This document shows positions 44,949 through 54,416 of a stretch of DNA of 64,000 bases, one piece after another. Positions within the stretch are counted from its first letter, which is position 1. Each line of letters starts with the position of its first letter. The stretch spans positions 54,544 to 118,543 of the forward strand of contig CAVTJA010000008.1 in assembly GCA_963735005.1 (NCBI GenBank), written 5' to 3'. A program made the translations under genes and the position numbers. Source of the stretch: WTKG01 sp963735005 (GTDB lineage: Bacteria > Actinomycetota > Actinomycetes > Actinomycetales > Demequinaceae). Below the pieces are notes generated by a model. It was not told where the DNA came from. It did not search any database and saw only the letters and a list, made by a program, of their open reading frames with translations.

Positions 44949-45965
44949 ATGACCCACACCCCGCACGTGGCCGCCGACGCCCGCTACGACAACATGACCT
45001 ATCGCCGATGCGGCAAATCCGGTATCCGCCTGCCCGGAGTCTCGCTGGGGCTGTGGCAGAACTTTGGGGACGCATCGTCCCTCGAGCGGCAGCGGGACAT
45101 CATCCTGGCCGCGTTCGACATGGGCATCACCCACTACGACCTCGCGAACAACTACGGCCCGCCGCCCGGGTCCGCCGAGCGCAACTTTGGCGGCATCTTC
45201 GCGCGCGACCTCAAGCCGTATCGCGACGAGATCCTGATCTCCACCAAGGCGGGCTACTGGATGCACCCCGGCCCGTACGGCGAGTGGGGCTCCCGCAAGT
45301 ACCTGCTGAGCTCGCTCGACGCGAGCCTGCAGCGCATGGGGCTCGACTACGTTGACGTGTTCTACCACCACCGCCCGGACCCGGACACGCCCATCGAGGA
45401 GTCGATGATGGCGCTGGACCAGGCGGTTCGGTCAGGCAAGGCGCTGTACGCCGGCATCTCGAACTACGGCCCCGAGGCCACCCGCGAGGCGGTGCGGATC
45501 CTCAACCACCTTGGCACGCCGCTGCTGATCCACCAGCCCCGCTACTCGATGTTCGACCGCAAGCCGGAGCAGGGGCTACTCGAGGTGCTGGATGACGAGG
45601 GCGTGGGCTCGATCGTGTTCTCGCCGCTGGCGCAGGGCCTGCTGACTGACCGCTACCTCAAGGGCATCCCCGCCGGCTCGCGCGTGACGCACAGCCAGTT
45701 CCTCAACGAGGAGCAGGCCCAGTCAAAGACCTACCTGGAACGCGCGCAGGCGCTCAACGACATCGCGCAGGGGCGCGGGCAGACGCTCGCGCAACTGGCG
45801 ATCCAGTGGGTGCTGCGCACGGACACCGTGACGTCGGCGCTCGTGGGGGCGTCGAGCGTGGACCAGCTGCGCGCGAACGTGGCGGCGCTCGACTTCGACC
45901 CGCTGACTGCGGAGGAGATCGCGGCGATCGAGCCGCACGCCGTGGACGGCACAGAACACGCCTAG
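44949..45965 (+). CDS. Aldo/keto reductase, YghZ-like
   Basis: A 338-residue NADPH-dependent carbonyl reductase. The AKR catalytic set is visible: Asp and Tyr in ITHYDLANNYGPPPGSAE, Lys in ISTKAGY and His in DVFYHHRPDPDTP. The long GPPPGSAERNFGGIF loop and YWMHPGPYGEWGSRKYLL are typical of the YghZ (L-glyceraldehyde 3-phosphate reductase) subgroup. The C-terminal GASSVDQLRANVAALDF contacts NADPH. A LacI-type operator-like site upstream suggests sugar control. Stand-alone gene. Confidence 0.93.
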   Translation: MTHTPHVAADARYDNMTYRRCGKSGIRLPGVSLGLWQNFGDASSLERQRDIILAAFDMGITHYDLANNYGPPPGSAERNFGGIFARDLKPYRDEILISTKAGYWMHPGPYGEWGSRKYLLSSLDASLQRMGLDYVDVFYHHRPDPDTPIEESMMALDQAVRSGKALYAGISNYGPEATREAVRILNHLGTPLLIHQPRYSMFDRKPEQGLLEVLDDEGVGSIVFSPLAQGLLTDRYLKGIPAGSRVTHSQFLNEEQAQSKTYLERAQALNDIAQGRGQTLAQLAIQWVLRTDTVTSALVGASSVDQLRANVAALDFDPLTAEEIAAIEPHAVDGTEHA

Positions 45966-46007
45966 ACCAGTGGCGCGGGCGCGTCGGCGCCGTGGCACGA
46001 TATCCGC

Positions 46008-46508
46008 ATGACCGCCGTCGTGGTGCGCCCCGCGCTTCCCGCTGACGTGCTCGCGATCCGCGAGATCGTCCAGCAGTACACGAACGACCGCATCCTGCTC
46101 GCGCACGACCTCGTGGCCTACTACGAGGCGATCCGCGACTTTGTGGTGGCCGAGCGCGAAGGCGAGATCGTCGGCTGCGGCGCGCTGCACGTGATGTGGA
46201 AGGACCTTGGCGAGGTGCGCACCCTGGCGGTGCGGGACGGCGCGCGCGGCGCCGGCGTAGGCCACGCGATGCTTGAGGACCTGATCGCCCGAGCCCGCGA
46301 CCTGCGGCTCGCCCGCCTGTTCTGCCTGACCTTCGAGGTGGACTTCTTCGCGCGGCACGGCTTCGAGCCCGTTGACGGCGACGTGGTCGCGCCCGAGGTC
46401 TACCGCGAGATGCTGTTGTCGCACGACGACGGCGTGGCCGAGTTTCTCGACCTCGCGCGTGTGAAGCCCAACACCCTTGGGAACACCCGCATGCTGCTCA
46501 GCCTCTAG
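46008..46508 (+). CDS. GNAT-family amino-acid N-acetyltransferase (ArgA-like)
   Basis: A 166-residue single-domain GNAT enzyme. The acetyl-CoA loop is VRDGARGAGVGHAMLEDLI (R-x-x-G-x-G/A). FCLTFEVDFFARHGFEPVDG and the C-terminal KPNTLGNTRMLL match the short actinobacterial amino-acid N-acetyltransferases (M. tuberculosis Rv2747 type), which act in arginine synthesis. The arg operon is not nearby. Its TAG stop overlaps that of the convergent nuclease gene within CTAG at 46505-46508. Confidence 0.85.
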   Translation: MTAVVVRPALPADVLAIREIVQQYTNDRILLAHDLVAYYEAIRDFVVAEREGEIVGCGALHVMWKDLGEVRTLAVRDGARGAGVGHAMLEDLIARARDLRLARLFCLTFEVDFFARHGFEPVDGDVVAPEVYREMLLSHDDGVAEFLDLARVKPNTLGNTRMLLSL

Positions 46509-47113
46509 TAGCCGCGGTCCCACGCGGAGTCGGGACAGATGCGGGTGGCCGCCGCGTCCGCCGCGATGTACTCGTCCTCGCGGTCGTGCGGCTGGTTGGA
46601 GCGGCGGTCGAAGCGCGCGATCGCGTAGCCGTCCTCGATAAGCCCGAGCCCAAAGTCGTCGCCGTCCGCGGGCCACTCCACGTACCGCAGCAGGCGGTCG
46701 TACGGGTCGCGGTCCGTCTGGGCGCCTGGGATCAGCGACACGTCCTCGCCCAGCAGGGCCTCGAGCTGGTAACGCGCCTCGTCGGCTCCGCACTTGCCCT
46801 TCTCGGGGGTGTCGATGCCGATGATTCGCACCTTCTCGCGGACGCCGCCCTGCTCCACCTGCATGGTGTCGCCGTCGTAGACGTGTACGACCTTCCAGAT
46901 GTCGCCCGTCAACGCATCGGGCTGCGCGGCCGGGGGGGTGGTCTGCCGCGACTGCGGGTCGGTGGTTTGCGGCGCGGTGGTGGCAGGGGCCGTGGTCGCG
47001 TCGACGGTGATGGTCGGCAGCGGGCCCTCTTGGTTCTGCGAGTACCAGAGCACGTACACGATCGCGGCGATGAGCAACGCGGCCCATGCGGCCTTGGAGG
47101 CGAGGGATCTCAT
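46505..47113 (-). CDS. Thermonuclease (SNase-like) family protein, membrane anchored
   Basis: A 202-residue protein: N-terminal membrane helix (about 7-23), a Thr/Pro-rich linker and a staphylococcal-nuclease fold. KVVHVYDGDTMQVEQGG gives the metal Asp, and VRIIGIDTPEKGKCGADEA contains the expected Arg/Asp/Glu of the active site; DPYDRLLRYVEWPADGDDFG follows. The nuclease would act outside the cell or at the surface. I chose ATG 47113 (GGAAAG nine bases upstream); ATG 47122 is possible. mutY lies 19 bases upstream on the same strand. Confidence 0.88.
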   Translation of the reverse strand: MRSLASKAAWAALLIAAIVYVLWYSQNQEGPLPTITVDATTAPATTAPQTTDPQSRQTTPPAAQPDALTGDIWKVVHVYDGDTMQVEQGGVREKVRIIGIDTPEKGKCGADEARYQLEALLGEDVSLIPGAQTDRDPYDRLLRYVEWPADGDDFGLGLIEDGYAIARFDRRSNQPHDREDEYIAADAAATRICPDSAWDRGY

Positions 47114-47132
47114 GCGGCCCATCTTTCCATCG

Positions 47133-48017
47133 CTACAGCGAGTAGCGTCCCCGCCCCTGCTCCGCCTCGCGCACCAGCCCGTCATCCACGAGCGACTCCA
47201 GGCACGCGTCAAGCTGTCCCGGCTCGACGTCCGCGAGCTCCGCGCGACCGGCGATCGCCACCGGCGCGTCCGCCGCGCGCAGGATCGCCATGATGCGCCC
47301 CCGCACCTGCCTGTCCGTTCCGTGCCACGGCTGGCTCCTGCGCGGCGCATCGGCCAGGCCGGGCTTGCCCACGGCGAGCCAAGCACACGCGTTGGCAACG
47401 GGGCACTCATCGCAGCGGGGCGCGCGCGCCGTGCACACGAGCGCGCCAAGCTCCATCGCGGCGACGTTCCAGCGCGCGGCCTTAGCGGCGTCCTGCGGGA
47501 CGAGCCGCTCCGCACGCTCGCGTTCACGCACCGTCATGTGCCCCGGCGGCAGAGGCGATCCGCCCCATACCCGCGCGATCACCCGCCGCACGTTGGTGTC
47601 GAGCACCACGGCGCGGCTGCCGAAGCCAAACGCGGCGACCGCCGCCGCCGTGTACTCGCCGACGCCGGGGAGGGCCAGTAGTTCAACCTCACTTGAGGGC
47701 ACCTCGCCGCCGTGGTCGGCGACGATGGCGGCGGCACAGTCGCGCAGCCGCTTGGCCCTGCGCGGGTAGCCAAGCCTGCCCCAGGCGCGTAGCACGTCAG
47801 CCTGGTCGGCGGCGGCCAGCGCGGCCGGGGTGGGCCAGCGCTCCATCCATGTCGCCCAGGCGGGCGCCACGCGGGACACGGGCGTCTGCTGCAGCATCAC
47901 CTCGCTCACCAGCACGCCCCACGGGGTCGCGCCAGAGCGCCACGGCAGGTCGCGGCCGTTCGCGTCGAACCACGCCCCGATTCGCTCGACGACGGCGTCA
48001 TCGGACTTGTGCGGCAT
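47133..48017 (-). CDS. mutY: A/G-specific adenine glycosylase
   Basis: A 294-residue repair enzyme removing adenine opposite 8-oxoG. Visible: SEVMLQQTPVSRV with the catalytic Glu, the helix-hairpin-helix LLALPGVGEYTAAAVAAF, AVVLDTNVRRVIARV with the Asp, and the 4Fe-4S loop CTARAPRCDECPVANAC. The C-terminal region is short: the NUDIX-like 8-oxoG domain of E. coli MutY is replaced by a ~70-residue tail with a winged-helix look, as in many actinobacteria. ATG 48017; longer frames are not supported. Confidence 0.94.
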   Translation of the reverse strand: MPHKSDDAVVERIGAWFDANGRDLPWRSGATPWGVLVSEVMLQQTPVSRVAPAWATWMERWPTPAALAAADQADVLRAWGRLGYPRRAKRLRDCAAAIVADHGGEVPSSEVELLALPGVGEYTAAAVAAFGFGSRAVVLDTNVRRVIARVWGGSPLPPGHMTVRERERAERLVPQDAAKAARWNVAAMELGALVCTARAPRCDECPVANACAWLAVGKPGLADAPRRSQPWHGTDRQVRGRIMAILRAADAPVAIAGRAELADVEPGQLDACLESLVDDGLVREAEQGRGRYSL

Positions 48018-48071
48018 GGCTCCAGTGTTCCAGGAGCCACGCGCGTTAACGTGAACTAGCGGAGGTGGATC

Positions 48072-48695
48072 GTGCAAGGAGTCACGCGCCCGGTGGGCGA
48101 ATTGCCCCCGGAGATTTACTGGCGGCGGCGAGTCGTCGCCATCAGCCTGCTCGTGCTCGCGGTGCTGGTGCTCTTCTACCTGGTGCGCCCGCTCTTCAGC
48201 GGCGGCGACCCGAAGCCCACGGACACTACCCCGGCGGCCGCGCCCGACGCCACCGTGACACCTACCGTCACCACCGCCGCGACTGACCCGACCGTGACCG
48301 CGGCGTGCAAGCCGATCGACGTGAGCGTCGAGATCACGCCCACGCCCTACACGTTCAAGAAGAACTCGATCCCGCAGTTCGACGTGAAGTTTGTGCACAC
48401 CGGCTTCACGCCGTGCGTGCTCACCATCGAGGACGGCGCGGGCAGCCTGCTCATCACGAGCGGCAGCGACCGGATCTGGAGTAGCGGCGACTGCCCGGGC
48501 AGCAATCTGCTCAAGCCGCGCAACGCGGTCATGTCGCCCGACGACACGATCAGCGCCACGGTGTCCTGGCCGCGCATCCGCTCGGACAGCAGCTGCTCGG
48601 CGACGCTGCCGACGCCCAAGGCCGGCTTCTACCACGCGGTGCTCAAGGTGGCGGGACTCGAGAGCAACGACGCGATGTTCGAGCTCAAGAACTAA
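48072..48695 (+). CDS. Hypothetical membrane-anchored protein with outside beta domain
   Basis: A 207-residue protein with a cytosolic N-terminus (MQGVTRPVGELPPEIYWRRR), one helix (about 21-41), a Thr/Pro/Ala linker and an outside domain with five Cys and an Ig-like strand pattern (IPQFDVKFVHTGFTPCVLTI ... GFYHAVLKVAGLESNDAMF). No family recognised. GTG start, divergent from mutY. Its TAA stop overlaps the TAG of convergent radA (CTAA at 48692-48695). Confidence 0.75.
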   Translation: MQGVTRPVGELPPEIYWRRRVVAISLLVLAVLVLFYLVRPLFSGGDPKPTDTTPAAAPDATVTPTVTTAATDPTVTAACKPIDVSVEITPTPYTFKKNSIPQFDVKFVHTGFTPCVLTIEDGAGSLLITSGSDRIWSSGDCPGSNLLKPRNAVMSPDDTISATVSWPRIRSDSSCSATLPTPKAGFYHAVLKVAGLESNDAMFELKN

Positions 48696-50065
48696 CTGCG
48701 CGGCGGCAGTGCCAGCGTGACCGCCTGGGCGATGGTCGAGGCCTCGTGCACGCGGATGCCGCCCTTGGCGGTCACCTGAGAACCGGCGGGCACGAGAATG
48801 TCGGTGAATCCGAGCCGCGCGGCCTCGCCCACGCGCTGGCTGATGCCCTGCACGGGGCGGATCTCGCCGCTGAGCGCGACCTCCCCCACGGCCGCGAACC
48901 CGGGTTTGAGCGGCGTCTCAATGCGCGCGCTCGCGAGCGCAAGGGCGAGTGCGAGGTCCGCTGCGGGCTCGGTCACCCGCGCCCCGCCGACGGTGGCGAC
49001 GTAGACGTCCTCGGTGCCGACGGCGAGGCCCGCGCGGCGCTGCAGCACCGCGAGAATCATCGCGACGCGGCTGGCGTCGATGCCCGAGGTGGCGCGCCTG
49101 GGGTTCGCGAGCGCGCTGGGCGCTACGAGCGCCTGGATTTCGGCCGGTAGCGGCCGCTTGCCATCGATGGTGACCGTGGGGCACGTGCCAGCCACCTGCC
49201 GATCCCCGCTGGACAGGAACAACCCGGAAGGGTCGGACACTTCCTCAATCCCGGCGTCCGTGAGCGCGAAGCACCCGACCTCGTCCACGTTGCCGTACCT
49301 GTTCTTGACCGCGCGCAGGAGGCGCAGCGTTGAATGCTGCTCACCCTCGAAGGTGCACACCACGTCCACCAGGTGCTCGACGATGCGCGGCCCTGCCACC
49401 GAGCCGTCCTTGGTGACGTGGCCCACGAGCACGGTGGGGATGCCCTCTCGCTTGGCGGCCTGGATGAGCGCCGATGCGACCTCACGCACCTGGCTCACGC
49501 CGCCGGGCGTCCCCTCGATTTGGGCAGACGCGATGGTCTGGATGGAGTCCACGAGCAGCAGGCTTGGCCGCACGGATTCGACGTGCGCGAGCACGGCGCC
49601 AAGATCGGTCTCGGCTGCGAGTAGCAGCGACGGGTGCACGGAGCCGATGCGGTCCGCGCGTAGCCGTACCTGGCCGGCGGACTCCTCGCCAGACACGTAC
49701 AGCACAGTGCCGCCGGCCGCGGCGGCCTTGCCCGCGACGTCCAGCAGCAAGGTGGACTTGCCGACGCCAGGCTCGCCAGCGAGAAGCACCACGGCCCCGG
49801 CGACGAACCCGCCGCCGAGCACCCGGTCGAGCTCGGCCACACCAGTGCCGCTGCGTCGCGCCGAATCCCCGGACACCTCGCTGATGGGGCGCGCGGGTTC
49901 GCGCACAGCGGTGGCGCTGGTCGCAGGGCCCGCTGCGGCGGCCCCAAGCTCCACGACGGTGCCCCACGCCTGGCACTCTCCGCACCGGCCCACCCACTTT
50001 GACGCGGTCCATCCGCACTCGGTGCAGTGATACGCCGGCCGTGCCTTCTTGGTGGTGGTCGCCAT
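48692..50065 (-). CDS. radA: DNA repair protein RadA
   Basis: A 457-residue RecA-like branch-migration ATPase. The N-terminal four-Cys zinc finger (YHCTECGWTASKWVGRCGECQ), Walker A GEPGVGKSTLLLD, the RadA-specific KNRYG motif (usually KNRFG) and the C-terminal Lon-like domain (GLAVGTEDVYVATVGGARV...PAADLALALA) are all present. Length is normal. ATG 50065; divergent from the membrane protein gene at 50144. Confidence 0.96.
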   Translation of the reverse strand: MATTTKKARPAYHCTECGWTASKWVGRCGECQAWGTVVELGAAAAGPATSATAVREPARPISEVSGDSARRSGTGVAELDRVLGGGFVAGAVVLLAGEPGVGKSTLLLDVAGKAAAAGGTVLYVSGEESAGQVRLRADRIGSVHPSLLLAAETDLGAVLAHVESVRPSLLLVDSIQTIASAQIEGTPGGVSQVREVASALIQAAKREGIPTVLVGHVTKDGSVAGPRIVEHLVDVVCTFEGEQHSTLRLLRAVKNRYGNVDEVGCFALTDAGIEEVSDPSGLFLSSGDRQVAGTCPTVTIDGKRPLPAEIQALVAPSALANPRRATSGIDASRVAMILAVLQRRAGLAVGTEDVYVATVGGARVTEPAADLALALALASARIETPLKPGFAAVGEVALSGEIRPVQGISQRVGEAARLGFTDILVPAGSQVTAKGGIRVHEASTIAQAVTLALPPRS

Positions 50066-50143
50066 GACTGCAAGGTAGCCCGTACGTCAGACAGCGGACG
50101 CGCAATCCCGCTCGCGCGTCGCCAAGCAACTACGCTGGGCCTC

Positions 50144-51310
50144 ATGGCGACCACACCGCGCGACGCAACGCCCCAGCGCGTCGCCGTGCCCGCCAAGGAT
50201 CTGTTTGACCAGGAACAGACGGCTGTGCCGAGCCCGCTCACCCGCCCTGTCGCCACCGCGCCAAGCGCGGACGAGACCTTCCCGCCCTCCGGCTCCATCC
50301 CCATCGTCCCGGCGCCTCATTCCAAGGACGACGCACAGCGGCCGCCCGAGCCCCGGGATCCGATTCGCGCGCTTGGCGACGCGGCCGTCGCGGGCGCCGT
50401 GTCGGGGCGTGGCGTGTTCAGCCCGTCACGCAACGTCTCGCCACCGCCAGGTGCGCCAAACGCCAGGCCCGAGGCCGCAAAGCCCAAGACCGATCCCGCC
50501 ACCGGCGATGTGCCCACGTCCCCGGCCAAGGAAGCGGACAAGGACGCCACCTCCCACGCGAAGCACCACGGCCCGCAACACACGGCCCAGGAGGACGCTG
50601 GCGGCGGCAAGCCCCCCAAGCCCCCCAAGCGCCCCGCGAAGGACCGCGACCGCCCGGTGCCGTTCTTCCGGAGGCTGGGCACCCTGATCGTGATCGGGCT
50701 GCTCGTGTCTGCGGGGGCGGTTGCGTACTACGCGGCCTACGTCGCCGAGGCGCCCGTGTTCAACCTGGCGCCGCGCGTCGTCAATATCCCGCTCCCCACG
50801 CCCGCGATCGACCCGATCGCGATCGACAGCGACTCCGAGTTCGCGACCGGCCTGCCCGTCGCCACCCTTGACTACGCACTCACCAGCTACGAGGAGATGA
50901 CGCTCACGCAGCGCTTCGAGTGGGCAGGGCGCGCCGCCGAGGGCTGGGTCCTGACGTACGGCGACGGCGCGGGCGGCGAGATGACGGTGACGGCGTATCA
51001 GCACTATGACGTCGACGCGGCGATTGCAGCGTTCGAGAAGGTCGCGCCGCCGTCGCCCGACGAGGTGTCCGCGACGCCCGGCCCAGACGACCCGGCCGCG
51101 GTACCGCCAGTGGAGCGCCAGGACGTCCACGTGGGCGACCAGGTGGTCGGCGAGAGCGTCAAGACGATCATCCCCGCGCAGGCCGCGACGGAGACAGCGC
51201 CGGCAACCCCCGAGCGCGCGCAGATTATGTGGCGGAACGGCACGGCGGTGTTCATCATGGTGGCCGACCCAGCGTTGATCGACGATCTCTTTACGGAGTA
51301 CGGGGTCTAG
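50144..51310 (+). CDS. Hypothetical Pro/Lys-rich membrane protein
   Basis: A 388-residue protein: ~180 residues of low-complexity Pro/Ala/Lys-rich cytosolic sequence, one helix (about 187-208, GTLIVIGLLVSAGAVAYYAAY) and a ~175-residue outside domain containing SYEEMTLTQRFEWAGRAAEG and EMTVTAYQHYDVDAAIAAFE. No known family. It is followed after two bases by a TetR-family gene. Long disordered cytosolic tails of this kind are common in actinobacterial envelope proteins. Confidence 0.75.
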   Translation: MATTPRDATPQRVAVPAKDLFDQEQTAVPSPLTRPVATAPSADETFPPSGSIPIVPAPHSKDDAQRPPEPRDPIRALGDAAVAGAVSGRGVFSPSRNVSPPPGAPNARPEAAKPKTDPATGDVPTSPAKEADKDATSHAKHHGPQHTAQEDAGGGKPPKPPKRPAKDRDRPVPFFRRLGTLIVIGLLVSAGAVAYYAAYVAEAPVFNLAPRVVNIPLPTPAIDPIAIDSDSEFATGLPVATLDYALTSYEEMTLTQRFEWAGRAAEGWVLTYGDGAGGEMTVTAYQHYDVDAAIAAFEKVAPPSPDEVSATPGPDDPAAVPPVERQDVHVGDQVVGESVKTIIPAQAATETAPATPERAQIMWRNGTAVFIMVADPALIDDLFTEYGV

Positions 51311-51312
51311 TC

Positions 51313-51921
51313 GTGGCGGTGCCGAACCCTCGCCCACGCGGCCCCCGCGGGGCGGATGCCGACACGCGCGAGGACATCAAGGCGGCGGCGCTCGAACTGT
51401 TCGCGGCTCATGGATACGAGGGCGCGTCGCTACGGGCCATCGCGCGCGAGGCCGGGGTGGATCCAGCGCTCGTGCGACACTACTTCGAGAGCAAATCCGA
51501 GCTGTTCGTGGCGTCCATGGGGCCGCTCGACCAGATCGTGAGTCGCACCCAGTTCATCCTCGCCGGCGAGCGCGACACGGTGGGCGAGCGTATCGTGCGG
51601 GCGTTTCTTGCCGTGTGGGGCTCTGACGAGTACGGCCCGCGCCTCAAGGCGATCCTGCGCACTGCCGTCACCAACCCCGAGATCGCGACCGTCGCCAAGC
51701 GGATGATCCTGGAACAACTGTTCCTGGTGGTCGCGCGCGGGGTGCCCGACGCCGGGGTGCCGGAGGTGGACCGCGCGGCGGCGACGGCGAGCCAGATGAT
51801 CGGCCTCGGGGTTACCCGCTACATCCTGGGACTTGAGCCGGTGGCGTCCATGACGGACGACGAGGTCGTGGCGCAGTTCGCGCCGGCGGTGCAGAAGGCA
51901 ATGGCGCCAACTGCCACATAG
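51313..51921 (+). CDS. TetR/AcrR family transcriptional regulator
   Basis: A 202-residue regulator with a clear TetR helix-turn-helix (AAHGYEGASLRAIAREAGVD, then PALVRHYFESKSELF) and a ligand domain of the TetR_C_17-like type (ATASQMIGLGVTRYILGLEPVA). GTG 51313 is two bases after the preceding stop. The ABC exporter genes follow 39 bases downstream, the usual arrangement for an efflux regulator controlling its own operon. Confidence 0.9.
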   Translation: MAVPNPRPRGPRGADADTREDIKAAALELFAAHGYEGASLRAIAREAGVDPALVRHYFESKSELFVASMGPLDQIVSRTQFILAGERDTVGERIVRAFLAVWGSDEYGPRLKAILRTAVTNPEIATVAKRMILEQLFLVVARGVPDAGVPEVDRAAATASQMIGLGVTRYILGLEPVASMTDDEVVAQFAPAVQKAMAPTAT

Positions 51922-51960
51922 CGGTTGACAGTTCCGCAACCCAGGAGGAGGATTCCTCAC

Positions 51961-52701
51961 ATGAGGAAAAACAACCACCCGGCGATCTCCATCGCCAACC
52001 TGCGCGTCATCCGCGGGGGCAAGGAGGTCATCCCTGACCTCTCCCTCGAAGTGCCGCGCGGCGCCCTCGTGGGCCTTCTGGGCCCGTCCGGTCACGGCAA
52101 GTCCACTCTGATGCGCTGCATCGTCGGAGCGCAAATCATCGCAGGGGGCACCGTCACGGTGCTCGGCGAGGAGGCCGGCACGGCCCCGCTTCGCCACCGC
52201 GTGGGCTACGTGACGCAGGATCCGTCCGTGTACGCGGACCTCACCGCCCGAGAAAACCTCGAGTACTTCGCTGCCCTGCTTGGCGCCCCCTCCAACGACG
52301 TCGCGCACGCCATCTCCGTGGTGGACCTGGCCGACGTCGCCGACCGCGCCGTCAGCACCCTGTCCGGCGGCCAACTGTCGCGGGTCTCACTCGCGGTCGC
52401 CATGCTCGGCAAGCCCGAGCTGCTCGTGCTCGACGAGCCCACCGTTGGCCTCGACCCGGTGCTTCGCCGCGACCTGTGGGGGGTTTTCCGCAAGCTCACC
52501 CAATCCGGCGTCACGCTGCTCGTGTCCAGCCACGTCATGGACGAGGCGACGCGCTGCGACCGCCTGCTCATCATCCGCGACGGCCGCCTGCTGGCCGACG
52601 GCACGCTCGAGTCGATCCTCAAGCGCACCAACACCACGGACGCAGAGTCCGCGTTCCTTGCGCTCGCCGACGAGGCGCAGAAGAAGGGGGTGGCGGCATG
52701 A
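51961..52701 (+). CDS. ABC transporter ATP-binding protein (drug-export type)
   Basis: A 246-residue ATPase: Walker A GPSGHGKSTLMRC (His in place of the more usual Cys/Ala), signature LSGGQLSRVSLAVAML, Walker B LLVLDEPTVGLDP and switch His (VSSHVMDEA). The DrrA/NatA type partners an ABC-2 permease, here the next gene, whose ATG overlaps the stop (ATGA). ATG 51961 is preceded by AGGAGGAGG; an upstream TTG at 51925 is unlikely. Confidence 0.92.
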   Translation: MRKNNHPAISIANLRVIRGGKEVIPDLSLEVPRGALVGLLGPSGHGKSTLMRCIVGAQIIAGGTVTVLGEEAGTAPLRHRVGYVTQDPSVYADLTARENLEYFAALLGAPSNDVAHAISVVDLADVADRAVSTLSGGQLSRVSLAVAMLGKPELLVLDEPTVGLDPVLRRDLWGVFRKLTQSGVTLLVSSHVMDEATRCDRLLIIRDGRLLADGTLESILKRTNTTDAESAFLALADEAQKKGVAA

Positions 52702-53444
52702 GCCCCCGACTCGCGTTCGCGACCACCAAGCGCGTCCTCCAGCAGATCCGCCGCGACCGCCGCACCGTTGCGCTGCTGATCTTCATGCCGCTCGTTTTGC
52801 TCGGCCTGCTCAAGTGGATGTTTGTGGACGCGCCCGGCCCGCTGGCTGACACGTTCGACACCATCGGCCCGCGACTCATGGGCCTGTTCCCGATGACGCT
52901 CATGTTCGTGGTGACGTCGGTGACGACGCTGCGCGAACGGACCAGCGGGACGATGGAGCGACTCATGGCCTCGCCGCTGCGGCGGGGGGACCTGGTGCTT
53001 GGCTACGCCCTGGCTTTCGGCATCATCGCCACCGTCCAGGCGGGTTTTGTGGTCGTGTTCTCGATCACCGCGCTCCAGCTCACGTTTGCCGGCAACCTGT
53101 GGCTGCTTGGCGTGGTGATCGTGCTCGACGCCATCCTCGGCACGGTGCTGGGCCTCGCGGCGTCGTCGCTTGCCCGAACGGAGTTCCAGGCGGTGCAGAT
53201 GATGCCGGCTGTCATCCTTCCGCAGTTGCTGCTGGCGGGCACCTTCCTTGAGCGCTCGCTGATGCCCAAGGCGCTCGAGTTGCTCTCGGACGTGTTGCCG
53301 CTGTCGTACGCGATCGACGCGATCAACGTCCTCACGGACGACGCGGGCGGCTCGAACATCTGGCCCCAGGTGGGGATTCTCGCGCTGTTCATCGTGGGCG
53401 CGCTCGCGCTCGCGACGCTCACCCTGCGGCGCCGCACCGAATAG
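52698..53444 (+). CDS. ABC-2 type transporter permease (drug-export type)
   Basis: A 248-residue membrane subunit with six hydrophobic segments. RTSGTMERLMASPLRRGDLVLGY is the classic ABC-2 coupling segment and LPLSYAIDAINVLTDD follows the last outside loop. With the preceding ATPase and TetR gene it forms a complete regulator-exporter set; substrate unknown. A strong hairpin follows the stop. Confidence 0.9.
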   Translation: MSPRLAFATTKRVLQQIRRDRRTVALLIFMPLVLLGLLKWMFVDAPGPLADTFDTIGPRLMGLFPMTLMFVVTSVTTLRERTSGTMERLMASPLRRGDLVLGYALAFGIIATVQAGFVVVFSITALQLTFAGNLWLLGVVIVLDAILGTVLGLAASSLARTEFQAVQMMPAVILPQLLLAGTFLERSLMPKALELLSDVLPLSYAIDAINVLTDDAGGSNIWPQVGILALFIVGALALATLTLRRRTE

Positions 53445-53451
53445 CCGCACG

Positions 53452-53492
53452 TAGCGCGGGGGTTCTGCCCGGCACGGCAGGCCCCCGCGCTA
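53452..53492. terminator. Terminator hairpin after the ABC exporter
   Basis: An 11-bp perfect stem TAGCGCGGGGG/CCCCCGCGCTA (53452-53462, 53482-53492) with an inner CTGCC/GGCAG stem. It lies 8 bases after the permease stop and 11 before proC. Confidence 0.8.
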
Positions 53493-53502
53493 GTGTGGGC
53501 AA

Positions 53503-54348
53503 ATGAGCGAAACGGACAACTCCACTTCACAGGCCCCCCGCGTCGCGGTGATCGGCGGCGGCGTCATGGGCAGCACGCTCCTCACGGCGCTCCAGGTGGG
53601 CGGCTGGCCGCAGGACTGCATCATCGTTGCCGAGCGCGATGCGGACCGTGCCAACGCCCTGGCCGCGACGCACGGCATCGAGGTCACCGGTGACCCGGCC
53701 GTGGCCGTCAAGGACGCCGAGGTCATCATCATCGCGGTCAAGCCGCAAGACGCCGAGGCCACGCTGGCAGCGATCAAGCCCGCGTTCACGCCCCACGCGC
53801 TCGTGGTGAGCGTCGCCGCCGGGCTGTCGGCAGCGTTCTTCGAGAAGCACCTTGGCGCCGACACCGTGGTGGTGCGCGCCATGCCCAACACCCCCGCGAT
53901 CGTGGCGCACGGCGCCACCGCCATCGCCGCAGGCACCAACGCGAACGACGCGCACCTCGCGATCGTGGGCGAGATTCTGCGCGCGACCGGCCTGGTGGTG
54001 ACCGTGACCGAGGAGGAGATCGACGCGGTGATCGCGGTGTCCGGCTCTGGCCCCGCGTACTTCTTCGCGCTGGTCGAGGCGCTCACCGAAGCCGGGGTCG
54101 CGCAGGGGCTCGACCGCGACGTCGCGACAGCCCTCGCCACCCAGACCTTTGTGGGCGCCGCGCGTTTACTCCAGGAGAGCGGCGACACCCCGCAGGTGTT
54201 GCGCAAGCGCGTCTCGTCCAAAGGTGGCACCACCCTCGCCGCGCTCGAGGCCATGGCAAACGCTGGCCTCCAGGACGTCGTGAGCGCTGGCGCCCGCGCC
54301 GCCGCCCACCGCGCCAAGGAGATGGGCGAGGAGCTCGGCAACCCGTAG
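53503..54348 (+). CDS. proC: Pyrroline-5-carboxylate reductase
   Basis: A 281-residue enzyme for the last step of proline synthesis. The Rossmann motif is GGGVMGSTLLTAL; the middle shows VRAMPNTPAIVAHGATAI, and the C-terminal signature is SGSGPAYFFALVEALTEAGVAQGL followed by KRVSSKGGTTLAALEAM (the [PALF]GG[ST]T pattern). Length normal. Single gene with its own promoter behind the hairpin. Confidence 0.96.
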   Translation: MSETDNSTSQAPRVAVIGGGVMGSTLLTALQVGGWPQDCIIVAERDADRANALAATHGIEVTGDPAVAVKDAEVIIIAVKPQDAEATLAAIKPAFTPHALVVSVAAGLSAAFFEKHLGADTVVVRAMPNTPAIVAHGATAIAAGTNANDAHLAIVGEILRATGLVVTVTEEEIDAVIAVSGSGPAYFFALVEALTEAGVAQGLDRDVATALATQTFVGAARLLQESGDTPQVLRKRVSSKGGTTLAALEAMANAGLQDVVSAGARAAAHRAKEMGEELGNP

Positions 54349-54416
54349 TGGCGAGATAAGTCACATCGGCGGCGCGGACGTGGATAAATCGGACGACACA
54401 CGCGCATAGTAGGTAC